DNA of 64,000 nucleotides from Chromera velia (Eukaryota; Sar; Chromeraceae). The position numbers and the translations under genes were made by a program. Of this stretch, positions 16,471-24,212 are shown piece after piece (the first letter of the stretch is position 1; each line of letters opens with the position of its first letter). The notes under the pieces are model-generated. The model did not search any database. It was not told where the DNA came from and worked only from the letters and a program-made list of their open reading frames with translations. The stretch is from contig JAHBMJ010000146.1 of the NCBI GenBank assembly GCA_018398765.1, positions 1-64,000 of the forward strand, given 5' to 3'.

Positions 16471-17382
16471 ATGATTATTGACGGTGAACGGCTTAAGACA
16501 TTGGTATCTACAGCAATGCGTGAAGTCACTCTGTGCGCCCCATTTATCAAGACGCACGCACTTCACGCCGTTCTGTCGTCAATACCACCTGCGGTACAAC
16601 TCAGAGTAATTACACGATGGCGACCCGCTGAAGTGGCAGCCGGGGTTTCCGACTTGGAAGTGTTCGAGCTCTTAAACGAGCGAGGAAATGCGCGCCTTGA
16701 GCTGCTAAACGAGCTGCATGCCAAACTCTACATCGCAGATGATCGCTGCCTCATAGGATCTGCGAACATTACTGGAGCCGCACTGGGTTGGAGTGAACAT
16801 CCAAATGTTGAGTTCCTGACTGAACTTAATATCGATAACCCTGACATTCAGGTGCTTATAAGCCGCCTCAAAGTGGCGCAACCCGCTACGTTTCAACTGA
16901 AAGACGAAATTGCGAAGAAAGCTGAAGCACTCGACATTCCACGCATTTTGGACGATCCGAGCTTTGGAGAGGATGATATCGCTTCCGCAGCACGACCGTG
17001 GCTCCCAAAATGCGCCACACCGGATCGCCTATTCGATGTTTATGCAGATGCGAGCACAAACCAGATCGTTCTTGGTACAAGGGATGATGCCCTCGATGAT
17101 CTTCGCGGTTTGAACCCACCACCCAATCTATCGAAAACTGAGTTCTTGGGTTTCATTGCTTCAACGCTTTCAGAGTTCCCTGCGTTTAATGCCTTTCTGA
17201 GCCGTATCGCTGGAAAACTGACAGACGCTGATGCACTTGCCTTTATGCAAGAAATCCGTCCCGATCTGGACGCCCCGGATGCTCAAAAGCAATGGGAGAT
17301 CGTGCGCGACTGGATCCGTGTCTTTTTTGCGGATCGCTTTGAAGTGGCACCTGACAGCTTTGTGGTGCGAATAAGACGGTGA
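16471..17382 (+). CDS. Phospholipase-D-fold nuclease, SspFGH-module candidate
   Basis: The 303-aa product has one HKD motif: His83-x-Lys85 with Asp90, followed by GSANI (96-100). Single-HKD enzymes usually work as dimers, as in BfiI-type and other PLD nucleases. The C-terminal half (about 170-303) has no known motif and could bind partners. It is the last gene of the run, 9 bases after the GHKL ATPase, and no further gene follows for 374 bases. With the helicase and ATPase it could cut DNA that lacks phosphorothioates. Lipid-acting PLD enzymes usually have two HKD motifs, so that is unlikely. Confidence 0.82.
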   Translation: MIIDGERLKTLVSTAMREVTLCAPFIKTHALHAVLSSIPPAVQLRVITRWRPAEVAAGVSDLEVFELLNERGNARLELLNELHAKLYIADDRCLIGSANITGAALGWSEHPNVEFLTELNIDNPDIQVLISRLKVAQPATFQLKDEIAKKAEALDIPRILDDPSFGEDDIASAARPWLPKCATPDRLFDVYADASTNQIVLGTRDDALDDLRGLNPPPNLSKTEFLGFIASTLSEFPAFNAFLSRIAGKLTDADALAFMQEIRPDLDAPDAQKQWEIVRDWIRVFFADRFEVAPDSFVVRIRR

Positions 17383-17756
17383 CTTCCATTGATCGACCCA
17401 TCTTAGGAGCCTCTTCTGGGCGATTTTTAGCTCGGCATCGAGCGGGAGGGCGTGCCGCGCAATGCCTCCTCCATACCGGCAGGTCGCGGACCTTCGCGGG
17501 TGACGCATGGGCGTTGGTGGATGCTGGGTGACGTTTGCGAATGGAGGTCATCGAACTCCTCTGGGAGACGTGTTGGCGGAGATGAGGCTGACCTGACGCT
17601 TTTTTCCCTGGCCTGAGCGCGAGAGCCCGTCAATTCCCGGCCCGCACCAACCCGGCTCGCGCCGGGCCGTGTTGGGATTGACCGTCTCTCTTATGCGCTC
17701 CGGCCTTTCGGGAAGGCGTTCAGTTCAGCCAACCGCCACACAGAAGGAGTTTGATC
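17383..17756. other. Intergenic stretch between defence and mobilization genes
   Basis: No convincing gene is seen in these 374 bases. A hairpin CCCGGC-TCGC-GCCGGG (17651-17666), enlarged by CCAA/TTGG outside it, lies in the middle without a T-run. The ribosome site of the next small gene (AGAAGGAG) ends the stretch. Open frames on the minus strand here lack ribosome sites. Confidence 0.5.
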
Positions 17757-17975
17757 ATGGCCAAGAACGCAACAGACAACACACCGGCAACCAAAACCCC
17801 AAGCCACATCGCATGGAGCGTGACCAGCAAAGGCGACAAGTCCTTCTGGCAGAAGATCGGCGCATGCTGGGAGCACAAGGACGCGAAAGGCATCACCCTG
17901 CAACTCGACGTCATGCCGCTGGATGGCCGCATCGTCCTGCGCCAGCCGCAGGAACAGTCCGACGCCAATGCGTGA
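17757..17975 (+). CDS. Small conserved-looking protein of mobilizable elements, 72 aa
   Basis: The ATG at 17757 follows AGAAGGAG with good spacing; a TTG two codons earlier is possible but less likely. The product has a polar Thr/Asn/Lys-rich start, then a compact part with Trp and Cys (WSVTSKGDKSFWQKIGACWEH) and a strand-rich end. It resembles small proteins found next to tra genes in rhizobial elements. I cannot assign a function. It points toward the coupling-protein gene, which is on the other strand. Confidence 0.65.
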   Translation: MAKNATDNTPATKTPSHIAWSVTSKGDKSFWQKIGACWEHKDAKGITLQLDVMPLDGRIVLRQPQEQSDANA

Positions 17976-18017
17976 ATGTCGAACCGGACCGGGGCGGTCA
18001 TCCGTCCCGGTCCATTC

Positions 18018-19991
18018 TCAAAGCACCAGCCAGTAAACGCCAGAGATCATGCCTGTGAACGCGGCCAGAGCAATCAGGCTGACCGTGATATCGTATCTGC
18101 GGAATTGACGCTCCGCGTGGCGGGCATCTTCCAATTGTCTAACTTCGCGACGTCTTCTGGCCTCGATACTGCGCCGGATTCTTTCGTTTTCCTTGTCCAG
18201 GGCGAGTTGATATTCGCGTTCAGCTTCCAACCTTTTTCGCTGCGCTTCGGCGCGTTCAACCTTCAGGACCTTACGCAGTCGATCCAGTGTGGGCGGATAA
18301 GGATGATCGGGATGCGGATCAAAATTGCCGCGTGACTCCGTGAATGAGTGATAGGCGATCCGCTTGAGCCTTAGCGGCTGGTAACCAGAAATCAGGGCAA
18401 GCGCCCAAGGGTCTTCCCGATCGCCGAACAGGCGACCAATTTCATCCGGTGTCACAAGCGGCCGTTTTTGCACTGTTTCATTTTGTCCGGTTGCTGTTGA
18501 CCTGTTTTCTCCAAGCGTGAGCGAAGCCTGGAAGCCAGAGGTCCGGCTCGTGCCAGCGTTGCTCGATATCGAAGAGCCCCCGCCCTGAGGCGAGCTGGAC
18601 ACGTTAGAAGACGTGCTCGTACCAGAGGAGACGGTGAAACCGGTGCTTTCACTCACGCCGACGGACCTGGACTGCCCTTGTGTCTCGGTTCGTGAGGTTG
18701 TTGTCCGGTAAACCTCATGCTCTCCGATTAGCTTGGAGGCATACTCACGCGTGAAATGGTCGTCATTGCCGAAGAACAGCTTTATTCCGGCGTTGGCGAC
18801 CAACGTCTCCCAGTTTTCCTTGTACGTCTCCTTCAACTGGGCCAGCGTCTGGCAGACGAAGACCAGCTTTACGCCGAACCCCGCGATCTGCGCGGCGGCT
18901 GTTTCAATGACCTTCATCCGGCCAAGCCCCGGGAATTCGTCGAGGATCATCATGACCGGGTGCTCCCGGCGTACCCGCACCCGTTCCATTTCGCCGATGA
19001 TCAGGGTCACCATCATGCGCAGCCAGCGATGATGCGTGTTCATGTAGCGTTGAGGCAGGCACAGGAAGATGTTGGAGCCTTTCGGGTCCGTTTTTAATTC
19101 ATCAAGGCGAAAATTCGATGCCTCGACGACGCGCTTCATGGCTTTGCCGCTCAGGAAGTCGAGATTGCTGAAGGCGACCCCGACCACGCCCAGCATCTGT
19201 TTCGCAGCGTTTTCGTACATTTCCGCGAAGAACGCGCCATTGCGCGCCACTTCACCATCAAACGCCCTGTTGCGACTCATGGCCCGGAACAGAAGCAAAA
19301 GCCCATGCGGCAGTTTCTTTGCGCCGTTGCGCTCCAAAAATGCGCGCGTGATCTGATCCCCGGCCGTCGCCAGGTTCCGAACCATGATGAGGTTACGCAT
19401 ATCATTCGGAATATCTGGCCAACTTGCTACATGCAGAATGATGGCCTTGATCAGGCTACGCGCCGATTCATTCCAGAACGGATCGGCGCTGTTTTCGGAG
19501 ACAACCAGCGCATCCGCGATCCGTCCCGCAATCTCTATCGCTTCGTCGTCCTTTTCATTGATGAGGTCGAGCGGATTGTACCGAGCCTTGAGATCGCGAA
19601 AGGTGTCATCTTCGCGGCGGACTTCACCAAAGGGGTCGAGAATACGCACGGTCTGCTTCTTGCCGACGCACCATCTGGACCCGTTTCCACGACGCCGGGC
19701 CATGACGACGGCGTTTTCACCCTTTGGGTCAATCACCACGGTCGAGCCCGGCCAGATTTGCAGGTTCGGGATCAGGATCGAGGTGCCCTTGCCCGAACGG
19801 GTACCCGCCGTAATCAGCACATGCCGGTCGTCCCGATAACCAACCGAGCCGCCCGCAGGCCAGTTGGAGAGGAAGAAGTCGCCGCCCTTGCAGATGGGTC
19901 TGAAGCGCGGTGGAAACGTCATCCATCCCGCCGTGCCGAGCGGCATGTTGCGCAGCCTGGTTTCGGTCTTACCCGTAAGTTGCTTGCTCAT
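18018..19991 (-). CDS. Type IV coupling protein, VirD4/TraG family
   Basis: This 657-aa ATPase would bring the relaxase-DNA complex to a helper secretion channel. Walker A is TAGTRSGKGTS near residue 65, and Walker B is MMILDEFPGLGRM near residue 350. AAGGAG eight bases upstream supports the ATG at 19991. The usual two N-terminal membrane helices are missing. Instead there is a Ser/Thr-rich linker (about 430-500), a charged coiled-coil (about 570-630) and one hydrophobic helix at the very end (about 637-657). It ends the minus-strand run mobC-relaxase-coupling protein and starts 13 bases after the relaxase stop. The protein is complete and in frame. Confidence 0.88.
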   Translation of the reverse strand: MSKQLTGKTETRLRNMPLGTAGWMTFPPRFRPICKGGDFFLSNWPAGGSVGYRDDRHVLITAGTRSGKGTSILIPNLQIWPGSTVVIDPKGENAVVMARRRGNGSRWCVGKKQTVRILDPFGEVRREDDTFRDLKARYNPLDLINEKDDEAIEIAGRIADALVVSENSADPFWNESARSLIKAIILHVASWPDIPNDMRNLIMVRNLATAGDQITRAFLERNGAKKLPHGLLLLFRAMSRNRAFDGEVARNGAFFAEMYENAAKQMLGVVGVAFSNLDFLSGKAMKRVVEASNFRLDELKTDPKGSNIFLCLPQRYMNTHHRWLRMMVTLIIGEMERVRVRREHPVMMILDEFPGLGRMKVIETAAAQIAGFGVKLVFVCQTLAQLKETYKENWETLVANAGIKLFFGNDDHFTREYASKLIGEHEVYRTTTSRTETQGQSRSVGVSESTGFTVSSGTSTSSNVSSSPQGGGSSISSNAGTSRTSGFQASLTLGENRSTATGQNETVQKRPLVTPDEIGRLFGDREDPWALALISGYQPLRLKRIAYHSFTESRGNFDPHPDHPYPPTLDRLRKVLKVERAEAQRKRLEAEREYQLALDKENERIRRSIEARRRREVRQLEDARHAERQFRRYDITVSLIALAAFTGMISGVYWLVL

Positions 19992-20003
19992 TGTCCTCAC
20001 TCC

Positions 20004-21287
20004 TTACATTTCGAGCCCGAAGTCCCGGTGCTGTCCCCTTGACCGGGACGGCGCACGGGCTTCGGCCTCCATCTGCTTCATGTGCGAAATCACGTCGGCC
20101 ATGCGCTGGACGAGGCGCGCGCGCTCGGCCCGCTGGGCCTTGCGCACGGCGTCCAGCTCAAGCTGGAGCGCCTGCCGATCCTTTATCTGCGCTTCGAACA
20201 GGTCTTCACGCTGGCCCCGGTCGCGGACATAGCCGCGATACGCCTCCGCATCGTTCTGTTTGCGGATCGCCGCCGCCTTGCCAGTCAGCAGTTCCCAGAC
20301 TCCCAGCAGGCCTGTTTTGAGGCGCTCCGCGCGAGCCTTGGTTTCCGCGTCCAGACGCTTCGCCTGTTTTCGTGCGAGTTCTTTGCGCTCAAGCCGCTGG
20401 GCCGTGACCATCGCCTTGCGGCGGTCCTGCAGCGGCTTGATCTCGGCGGCCTGGTGTTCGCGCGTCTCACGCATGTAGCCGCGCAGGTTCTGGGAGAGAT
20501 TGCGCTTGATGCTGTCGCGCGTGGCATCAACCGAGGGCAGCTTGTCTGGTTCGCCCAGCTTCTCCCGCACGGCCTTGGTGCGCACGCCGGTCTGGCGCGC
20601 GACAGAAAATACTTCGCCATGGACATCGACCGCCACGAAGCCGCGTCGGTCGCCCTTGGCGAGGTAATAGCCGTACTCTTCCAAGGCGTTTTTGAAGCTG
20701 GCGGCGTTGTCGGAACGCGCCCATGCTTCCTGGAACACCTGTTTGATTTCGCGGGGATCGAGCCCGATGCGCTTCGCCTGCTGCCATTCGGCCAGGGTGA
20801 AGTTGAGCGGGTTCTTCCAGCCATTAGTCTTGTGACCGTCCGGCAATTCCCAGCCGTGATCGAGATAGAGTTCCTTGGAAAGTGCCGCCAGCCGCGTCTT
20901 GAAATGCGGCAGGTTGATTGCCTTCATTTCGTTCGCGTCGATGCGCGACCAAACGACATGAATATGCCGCCTGCCTTCCTTTTCATGGACAATGACCGCC
21001 CGGGGCTGGCCCTTGAGGCCAAGCCTGTCTTCTGCGCGGTCGGCTGCCTCAACCAAGCCATCAAGCCTGCAGTCGCGGTCCTTCGGTGGGTTGAGGCTGA
21101 GCGAGAACATGAACTGCCTGCACTTCGTGCCCTTGGAGATCGCGTTCGCTTCATCCAGGGCACCGCGCAGATCGGAGGCCACAAACCCACGCAGCTCATG
21201 CAGGGTGATATGATCGTTGTCGCGGTCGTTCATCAGGTGCGCCGCTAGTTGCCGCGCACCGCCGCGTTGGGAGCCCTTGAGGATCAT
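20004..21287 (-). CDS. Relaxase/mobilization nuclease (HxH type, no early tyrosine)
   Basis: The 427-aa product would nick the transfer origin. The start at 21287 follows GGGAGGG and overlaps mobC by four bases. The metal-binding histidine motif is present as H101, H108 and H110 (HEKEGRRHIHVVW). In MOBP relaxases a catalytic tyrosine lies near residue 20; here the first tyrosine comes much later, and a histidine (H17, LAAHLMN) fills the place. The C-terminal half is a long charged coiled-coil rich in Arg, Lys, Glu and Ala. It belongs to a relaxase type common in rhizobial islands; the nucleophile is uncertain. Confidence 0.85.
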   Translation of the reverse strand: MILKGSQRGGARQLAAHLMNDRDNDHITLHELRGFVASDLRGALDEANAISKGTKCRQFMFSLSLNPPKDRDCRLDGLVEAADRAEDRLGLKGQPRAVIVHEKEGRRHIHVVWSRIDANEMKAINLPHFKTRLAALSKELYLDHGWELPDGHKTNGWKNPLNFTLAEWQQAKRIGLDPREIKQVFQEAWARSDNAASFKNALEEYGYYLAKGDRRGFVAVDVHGEVFSVARQTGVRTKAVREKLGEPDKLPSVDATRDSIKRNLSQNLRGYMRETREHQAAEIKPLQDRRKAMVTAQRLERKELARKQAKRLDAETKARAERLKTGLLGVWELLTGKAAAIRKQNDAEAYRGYVRDRGQREDLFEAQIKDRQALQLELDAVRKAQRAERARLVQRMADVISHMKQMEAEARAPSRSRGQHRDFGLEM

Positions 21288-21667
21288 GGCCGACCCTCCC
21301 GCTTGCCCAACGCTCGCATGAGCGCATTGCGCATGGCCTGCACATCCGCGCACGCACCGCGCAGGCGAGACGTGGTGTTTTCATCCTCGAAGAGGTTGCC
21401 GGACTCCGCATGCCGGGCAAGGACGGCCAGGCTCCCAGCCAGACCGCTTGCGCCCAGCTGAGCCAGTACCTGGCCTAGCAAAGCGTGATCAACGCTAACC
21501 GAACGTGTTGGCCTTGCGGGCAGGCCCCCGTCTCCGGCGAACAGTGTGGCTTTGACATAAGCGCCGATTGGCCGGTTCCCGGCCAATCGCTTCAGCGAGG
21601 CGCGTTCGTCCTCACTAATTCGTATTGATAATGGGGCTGGACGCCTTCTGCGTTTGTCTCCGGTCAT
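21284..21667 (-). CDS. MobC-like relaxosome accessory protein
   Basis: The 127-aa product has a basic N-terminus (KRRRRPAPLSIRIS), then a ribbon-helix-helix-like start (IRISEDERASLKRLAGNRPIGAYVK) and a helical C-terminus, as in plasmid MobC proteins that help the relaxase open the transfer origin. The ATG at 21667 is chosen; the ribosome site is weak (GAGAGC). It is directly upstream of, and overlaps, the relaxase gene. The transfer origin is expected just before it. Confidence 0.72.
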   Translation of the reverse strand: MTGDKRRRRPAPLSIRISEDERASLKRLAGNRPIGAYVKATLFAGDGGLPARPTRSVSVDHALLGQVLAQLGASGLAGSLAVLARHAESGNLFEDENTTSRLRGACADVQAMRNALMRALGKREGRP

Positions 21668-21804
21668 GATCTGCTCTCTGCCGATCACTTCCGGGCATCC
21701 GTTCCGTCGCCACCTTGACATCGCTGGAAATCAAGGCGTTAGGCTGGGTTTACGGGTGCCTGAAAGGTCATAGGCGTTGAACACCAAGCCAAGTTTGGTA
21801 TGAG

Positions 21805-21816
21805 CCCCCGCAACCA
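21805..21816 (+). repeat. Right attachment core (12 bp)
   Basis: CCCCCGCAACCA is identical to the last 12 bases of the initiator tRNA at 1624-1635, in the same direction. Bases on both sides differ from the tRNA, as expected for the far end of an element inserted in the tRNA. Confidence 0.7.
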
Positions 21817-21844
21817 AACAAATCATTGATATTGAACAATAATT

Positions 21845-21875
21845 CCGCCCTCCCCTTCGGCGGGCTCTTTGCGTT
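21845..21875 (+). terminator. Probable original rRNA-operon terminator, displaced by the insertion
   Basis: CCGCC (21845-21849) pairs with GGCGG (21859-21863), followed by CTCTTTGCGTTTT. It is 29 bases after the right attachment core. Before the insertion it would have been about 29 bases downstream of tRNA-fMet, the right place to end the rRNA transcript. Confidence 0.55.
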
Positions 21876-22015
21876 TTGGCGCCATGTCGCCACTATGTCG
21901 CCACGGTGAATCGAATTCTGGGCGATCTTTGTCCACAGATCTTTGTGCTCATCGTAAGCGCGAGACGCAGCTGGTTTCGTCAGAACACCGCCAAGGCAGC
22001 AATGGTCACGCGGTT

Positions 22016-22258
22016 TCAGATTAGCTGGCGGTAGCCAGCCGCTGTCATCCAACGTGCGCGATTGAGATGTGATCGATGACGACTCTCCGCCCGTTGCCGG
22101 TCGGCGCCGATCGGCTCATCGAACAGGTCCGGGTAACTGTCATCCCATGATACGCCCGCGTCATGGGCGTCGATCAGCATGATGTAGAGCTTGAAACACG
22201 TCCGATCATAGCCGGTCAGCGTTTCGCCGGTGGGAGCAAAGTCGCGACAAGCGCGCAT
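22016..22258 (-). CDS. DUF2285-family small protein
   Basis: The 80-aa product matches the C-terminal part of DUF2285 proteins: a Tyr-Asp start, LYIMLIDAHDAGVSW, and the ending HLNRARWMTAAGYRQL with its conserved Arg-Trp-Met and Gly-Tyr-Arg. Short DUF2285 proteins are common in alphaproteobacterial mobile elements and are thought to be DNA-binding regulators. No good ribosome site is seen, so it may be a remnant of a longer gene. It lies outside the attachment repeats and so belongs to a different island from the defence element. Confidence 0.7.
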   Translation of the reverse strand: MRACRDFAPTGETLTGYDRTCFKLYIMLIDAHDAGVSWDDSYPDLFDEPIGADRQRAESRHRSHLNRARWMTAAGYRQLI

Positions 22259-22320
22259 GGGTCACTGCCGCGTGTGAGAACATTCTGAACCCGAACCGGG
22301 ATAATCCGAATCCGGGATTA

Positions 22321-22374
22321 CCGAGAGAGCCGATTTCAAGAGTTGATCGGCTTTTCGATGCCCGGCTCTCTCGG
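22321..22374. repeat. 12-bp perfect inverted repeat with an inner hairpin
   Basis: CCGAGAGAGCCG (22321-22332) pairs with CGGCTCTCTCGG (22363-22374). A second stem, GCCGAT (22330-22335) with ATCGGC (22346-22351), shares part of the left arm, so two exclusive folds are possible. It lies between the DUF2285 gene and the sigma-factor gene. It may be a terminator or attenuator, or the short ends of a lost insertion. Confidence 0.55.
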
Positions 22375-22443
22375 CAGCGCGCGTTATCTGGAATTGACAG
22401 AACGGCTCATCAGGGCCCGCACGGATGCGGGCCGCAATCGGTT

Positions 22444-23025
22444 TCAGCAATCGCATTCGGCGAAGCGGCCGTCGCCACAGGTCGGGCAGACATCGGCGAT
22501 GGCCGTTCTGAGCGCCTGACGCGCGCGGTGGAGGCGCACGCCCAGCGCATTTGCCGTCACGCCATGGTCTTCGGCAACGGCGGTGCGAGGCTCCTCGTCG
22601 AGATCGAGGCGGCGGATCAGGTCCGCCTGGTCCGCACGCAGGCCGGCGAGCGCGGCGGCCACGCACCGGCAGGCCGGCGCATCGTCGCTTGCCAACTCGG
22701 CCTGCGTCTCGTGCGGTTCGAGGCGATAGGCGTCCTCGCCGCGCCTTCGGGCCGCGCGCCGACGATAGTGGTCGACGATCGTCGAACGCAGGACGCAGCG
22801 CAGCCAGGCTCTGGCGCCGGGCAGGTCGTCGGGCGCGCCGGCGCAGCGGATCGCCCTCACACAGAAATCCTGAAATGCGTCGTCGGCCTCGTCCGGGCTG
22901 CTGAGGCACCCTCGGACATAGCGCAGATAGTCCCTGCGGTGTTCGACAAGGCAGCGGTGAACGGCCGTGGCCGGCTCGGGGCGGACCGCGCCCGATACCG
23001 TTTCGGCGGCATGATGGTCAGACAT
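22444..23025 (-). CDS. ECF-type RNA polymerase sigma factor
   Basis: The 193-aa product has sigma region 2 (YLRYVRGCLSSPDEADDAFQDFCVRA, residues about 30-56) and region 4 (LDEEPRTAVAEDHGVTANALGVRLHRARQAL, about 145-176). It ends in a Cys-rich tail (CPTCGDGRFAECDC) that could bind metal. GGAG seven bases before the ATG at 23025 supports the start. At the edge of a copper island it may control those genes in response to metal. No classic anti-sigma factor is recognised, although the small membrane protein 68 bases upstream could play that role. Confidence 0.88.
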   Translation of the reverse strand: MSDHHAAETVSGAVRPEPATAVHRCLVEHRRDYLRYVRGCLSSPDEADDAFQDFCVRAIRCAGAPDDLPGARAWLRCVLRSTIVDHYRRRAARRRGEDAYRLEPHETQAELASDDAPACRCVAAALAGLRADQADLIRRLDLDEEPRTAVAEDHGVTANALGVRLHRARQALRTAIADVCPTCGDGRFAECDC

Positions 23026-23093
23026 GGGAAATCTCCAGACACAAGCTTGCAACACGGCCAGCACATGCACACGGCGCGGCGCTGGCGGCTTTC

Positions 23094-23498
23094 TCAGGCT
23101 CGGGTCTGGAGACGCGGCGGCTTGAAGTACCGGTAGGCGGGAGCGGGCGGAGCACGCTCGCCGCGGATAATCGACAGGCGGCTCGCGGCGAGAACGAGGC
23201 CGACATCGACCGGCATCGGCGGCAGGTTGACGGCGCAGGTCCCCGCCAGACGGCAACACCGGTCACCGGCGACGGGACCGTCGATCTCGCCTGCATCCGT
23301 CCGGCACGACAATGCGTCCCGATCGGCGGCCGTGGCCTGTGCATGGGCCACGACATTGACGACGGGAACGGCGGTAAGGGCGAGCCTTGGATAATCGAAC
23401 GCCATGGCGAGGATGGCGGCGGCAAGCAGCAGCAATCCTCCGGCGCGCAACCGCGCCGACGACCGTTCCGCTCCTGCCTGGATCCGCCACAAGCGCAT
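23094..23498 (-). CDS. Small membrane-anchored Cys-containing protein, 134 aa
   Basis: The product has one N-terminal hydrophobic helix (about residues 19-44) and a periplasmic part with four cysteines (Cys64 and the group at about 80, 81 and 87), and ends in a Pro-rich tail (PPAPAYRYFKPPRL). The ending resembles DUF2946-type small proteins of copper loci, and the other end of this island has a similar protein at 34717-35097. It precedes the sigma factor on the same strand. It may be a metal-sensing or anti-sigma partner; this is inference. Confidence 0.6.
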   Translation of the reverse strand: MRLWRIQAGAERSSARLRAGGLLLLAAAILAMAFDYPRLALTAVPVVNVVAHAQATAADRDALSCRTDAGEIDGPVAGDRCCRLAGTCAVNLPPMPVDVGLVLAASRLSIIRGERAPPAPAYRYFKPPRLQTRA

Positions 23499-23660
23499 GG
23501 GTCTCGCTTTTTAAGGTCGCCCACTTAGCGTCGACGATGGCGGAGCGCCTTGCCTTGACCTTCGTCAACTGCATGACGTTTTTCGGCTTCTCACGCGCTT
23601 GTTACCTATTGCGACGGGTTCGCGTCACCGATGTCGCATCGGGCGATCCAAGCGGGTCGG

Positions 23661-24212
23661 TCAGCCGATCCTGACGGTCGTCTCGTTCACGATCGCATAG
23701 GGCGGAACGACAAGATTGCGCGGCGCCGGGCCTTTCCGAATGCGGCCGGAGGTGTCGTAGTGCGAGCCGTGGCAGGGGCAGAACCAGCCGTTCCAGTCGC
23801 CGCGCCGGCCGCCGGGCATCTGGCCGTCCGGCACGCAGCCCAGATGGGTGCAGATGCCGACGACGATCAGCCATTCCTCGCGTTGGACCCGGGAGGCATC
23901 CGTCGCCGGATCCCTGAGATCCGGTGCGTCGTCATCGGCCCTGGCCTCTGCGATCCGCTCGGGCGTGCGGCGGTCGATGAAGATCGGCTGGCCGCGCCAG
24001 GTCACGGTGATCCGCTGGCCGGGCTCGATCGGCGCAAGGTCGACCTCGACGTCGGCGATCGCCTGCATGTCGGCGGAAGGATTCATGGCGTCGATGAACG
24101 GCCAAAGGGCGGCGGCGGCGCCGACGGCGCCCATCATGGCTCTGGCGACATAGAGGATGTCGCGGCGCTCGACCGGCGGCGGCCCGGGCTCTTCATGCGA
24201 GGCGTCGGTCAT
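23661..24212 (-). CDS. petA: Rieske iron-sulfur protein (cytochrome bc1 type), stand-alone
   Basis: The 183-aa product has an N-terminal membrane anchor (about residues 20-42) and the two cluster-binding motifs CTHLGC and CPCHGSHYD, as in the Rieske subunit of cytochrome bc1. It normally works with cytochrome b and c1, but neither gene is here. Its ATG overlaps the stop of the upstream DUF5676 gene by four bases. Isolated copies like this occur in metal-resistance islands, so it may replace or bypass the main subunit under metal stress. The symbol marks homology, not proof of service in bc1. Confidence 0.9.
   Translation of the reverse strand: MTDASHEEPGPPPVERRDILYVARAMMGAVGAAAALWPFIDAMNPSADMQAIADVEVDLAPIEPGQRITVTWRGQPIFIDRRTPERIAEARADDDAPDLRDPATDASRVQREEWLIVVGICTHLGCVPDGQMPGGRRGDWNGWFCPCHGSHYDTSGRIRKGPAPRNLVVPPYAIVNETTVRIG

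Larger units (their letters stand above)
1624..21816. mobile_element. Integrative and mobilizable element in tRNA-fMet, carrying an Ssp-type phosphorothioation defence locus
   Basis: The left boundary is the 3' end of the initiator tRNA (CCCCCGCAACCA, 1624-1635). An identical 12-base copy lies at 21805-21816. A serine recombinase gene sits at the left end with its 3' end in the tRNA, and mobilization genes (coupling protein, relaxase, MobC-like) sit at the right end. There is no mating-pair formation set, so transfer would need a helper. The cargo between is a defence island. The recombinase carries a premature stop codon, so the element may no longer excise. The boundary call rests on a short repeat plus gene content. 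Confidence 0.8.
21668..22015. other. Right end of the element: candidate oriT region, attachment repeat and chromosomal flank
   Basis: The stretch before mobC is where an oriT would be expected. It holds an inverted repeat CCTTGA (21713-21718) with TCAAGG (21731-21736) and 12 bases between. The attachment copy is at 21805-21816. After it comes a terminator hairpin and then sequence without a recognisable gene. A 94-codon minus frame across the attachment site has no ribosome site and is likely chance or the remnant of something older. Confidence 0.45.

Noticed and set aside
5215-17382. Classical Dnd (DndBCDE) or BREX system
   Set aside because: There is no DndB/DndD/DndE-type set and no PglZ or BrxL. 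The DUF4007 gene next to a large ATPase and a DndC-like gene fits Ssp better.
21768-22052. 94-codon minus frame across the right attachment site, looked at as an integrase remnant
   Set aside because: No recombinase motif (Arg-His-x-x-Arg or Tyr) is visible and there is no ribosome site.
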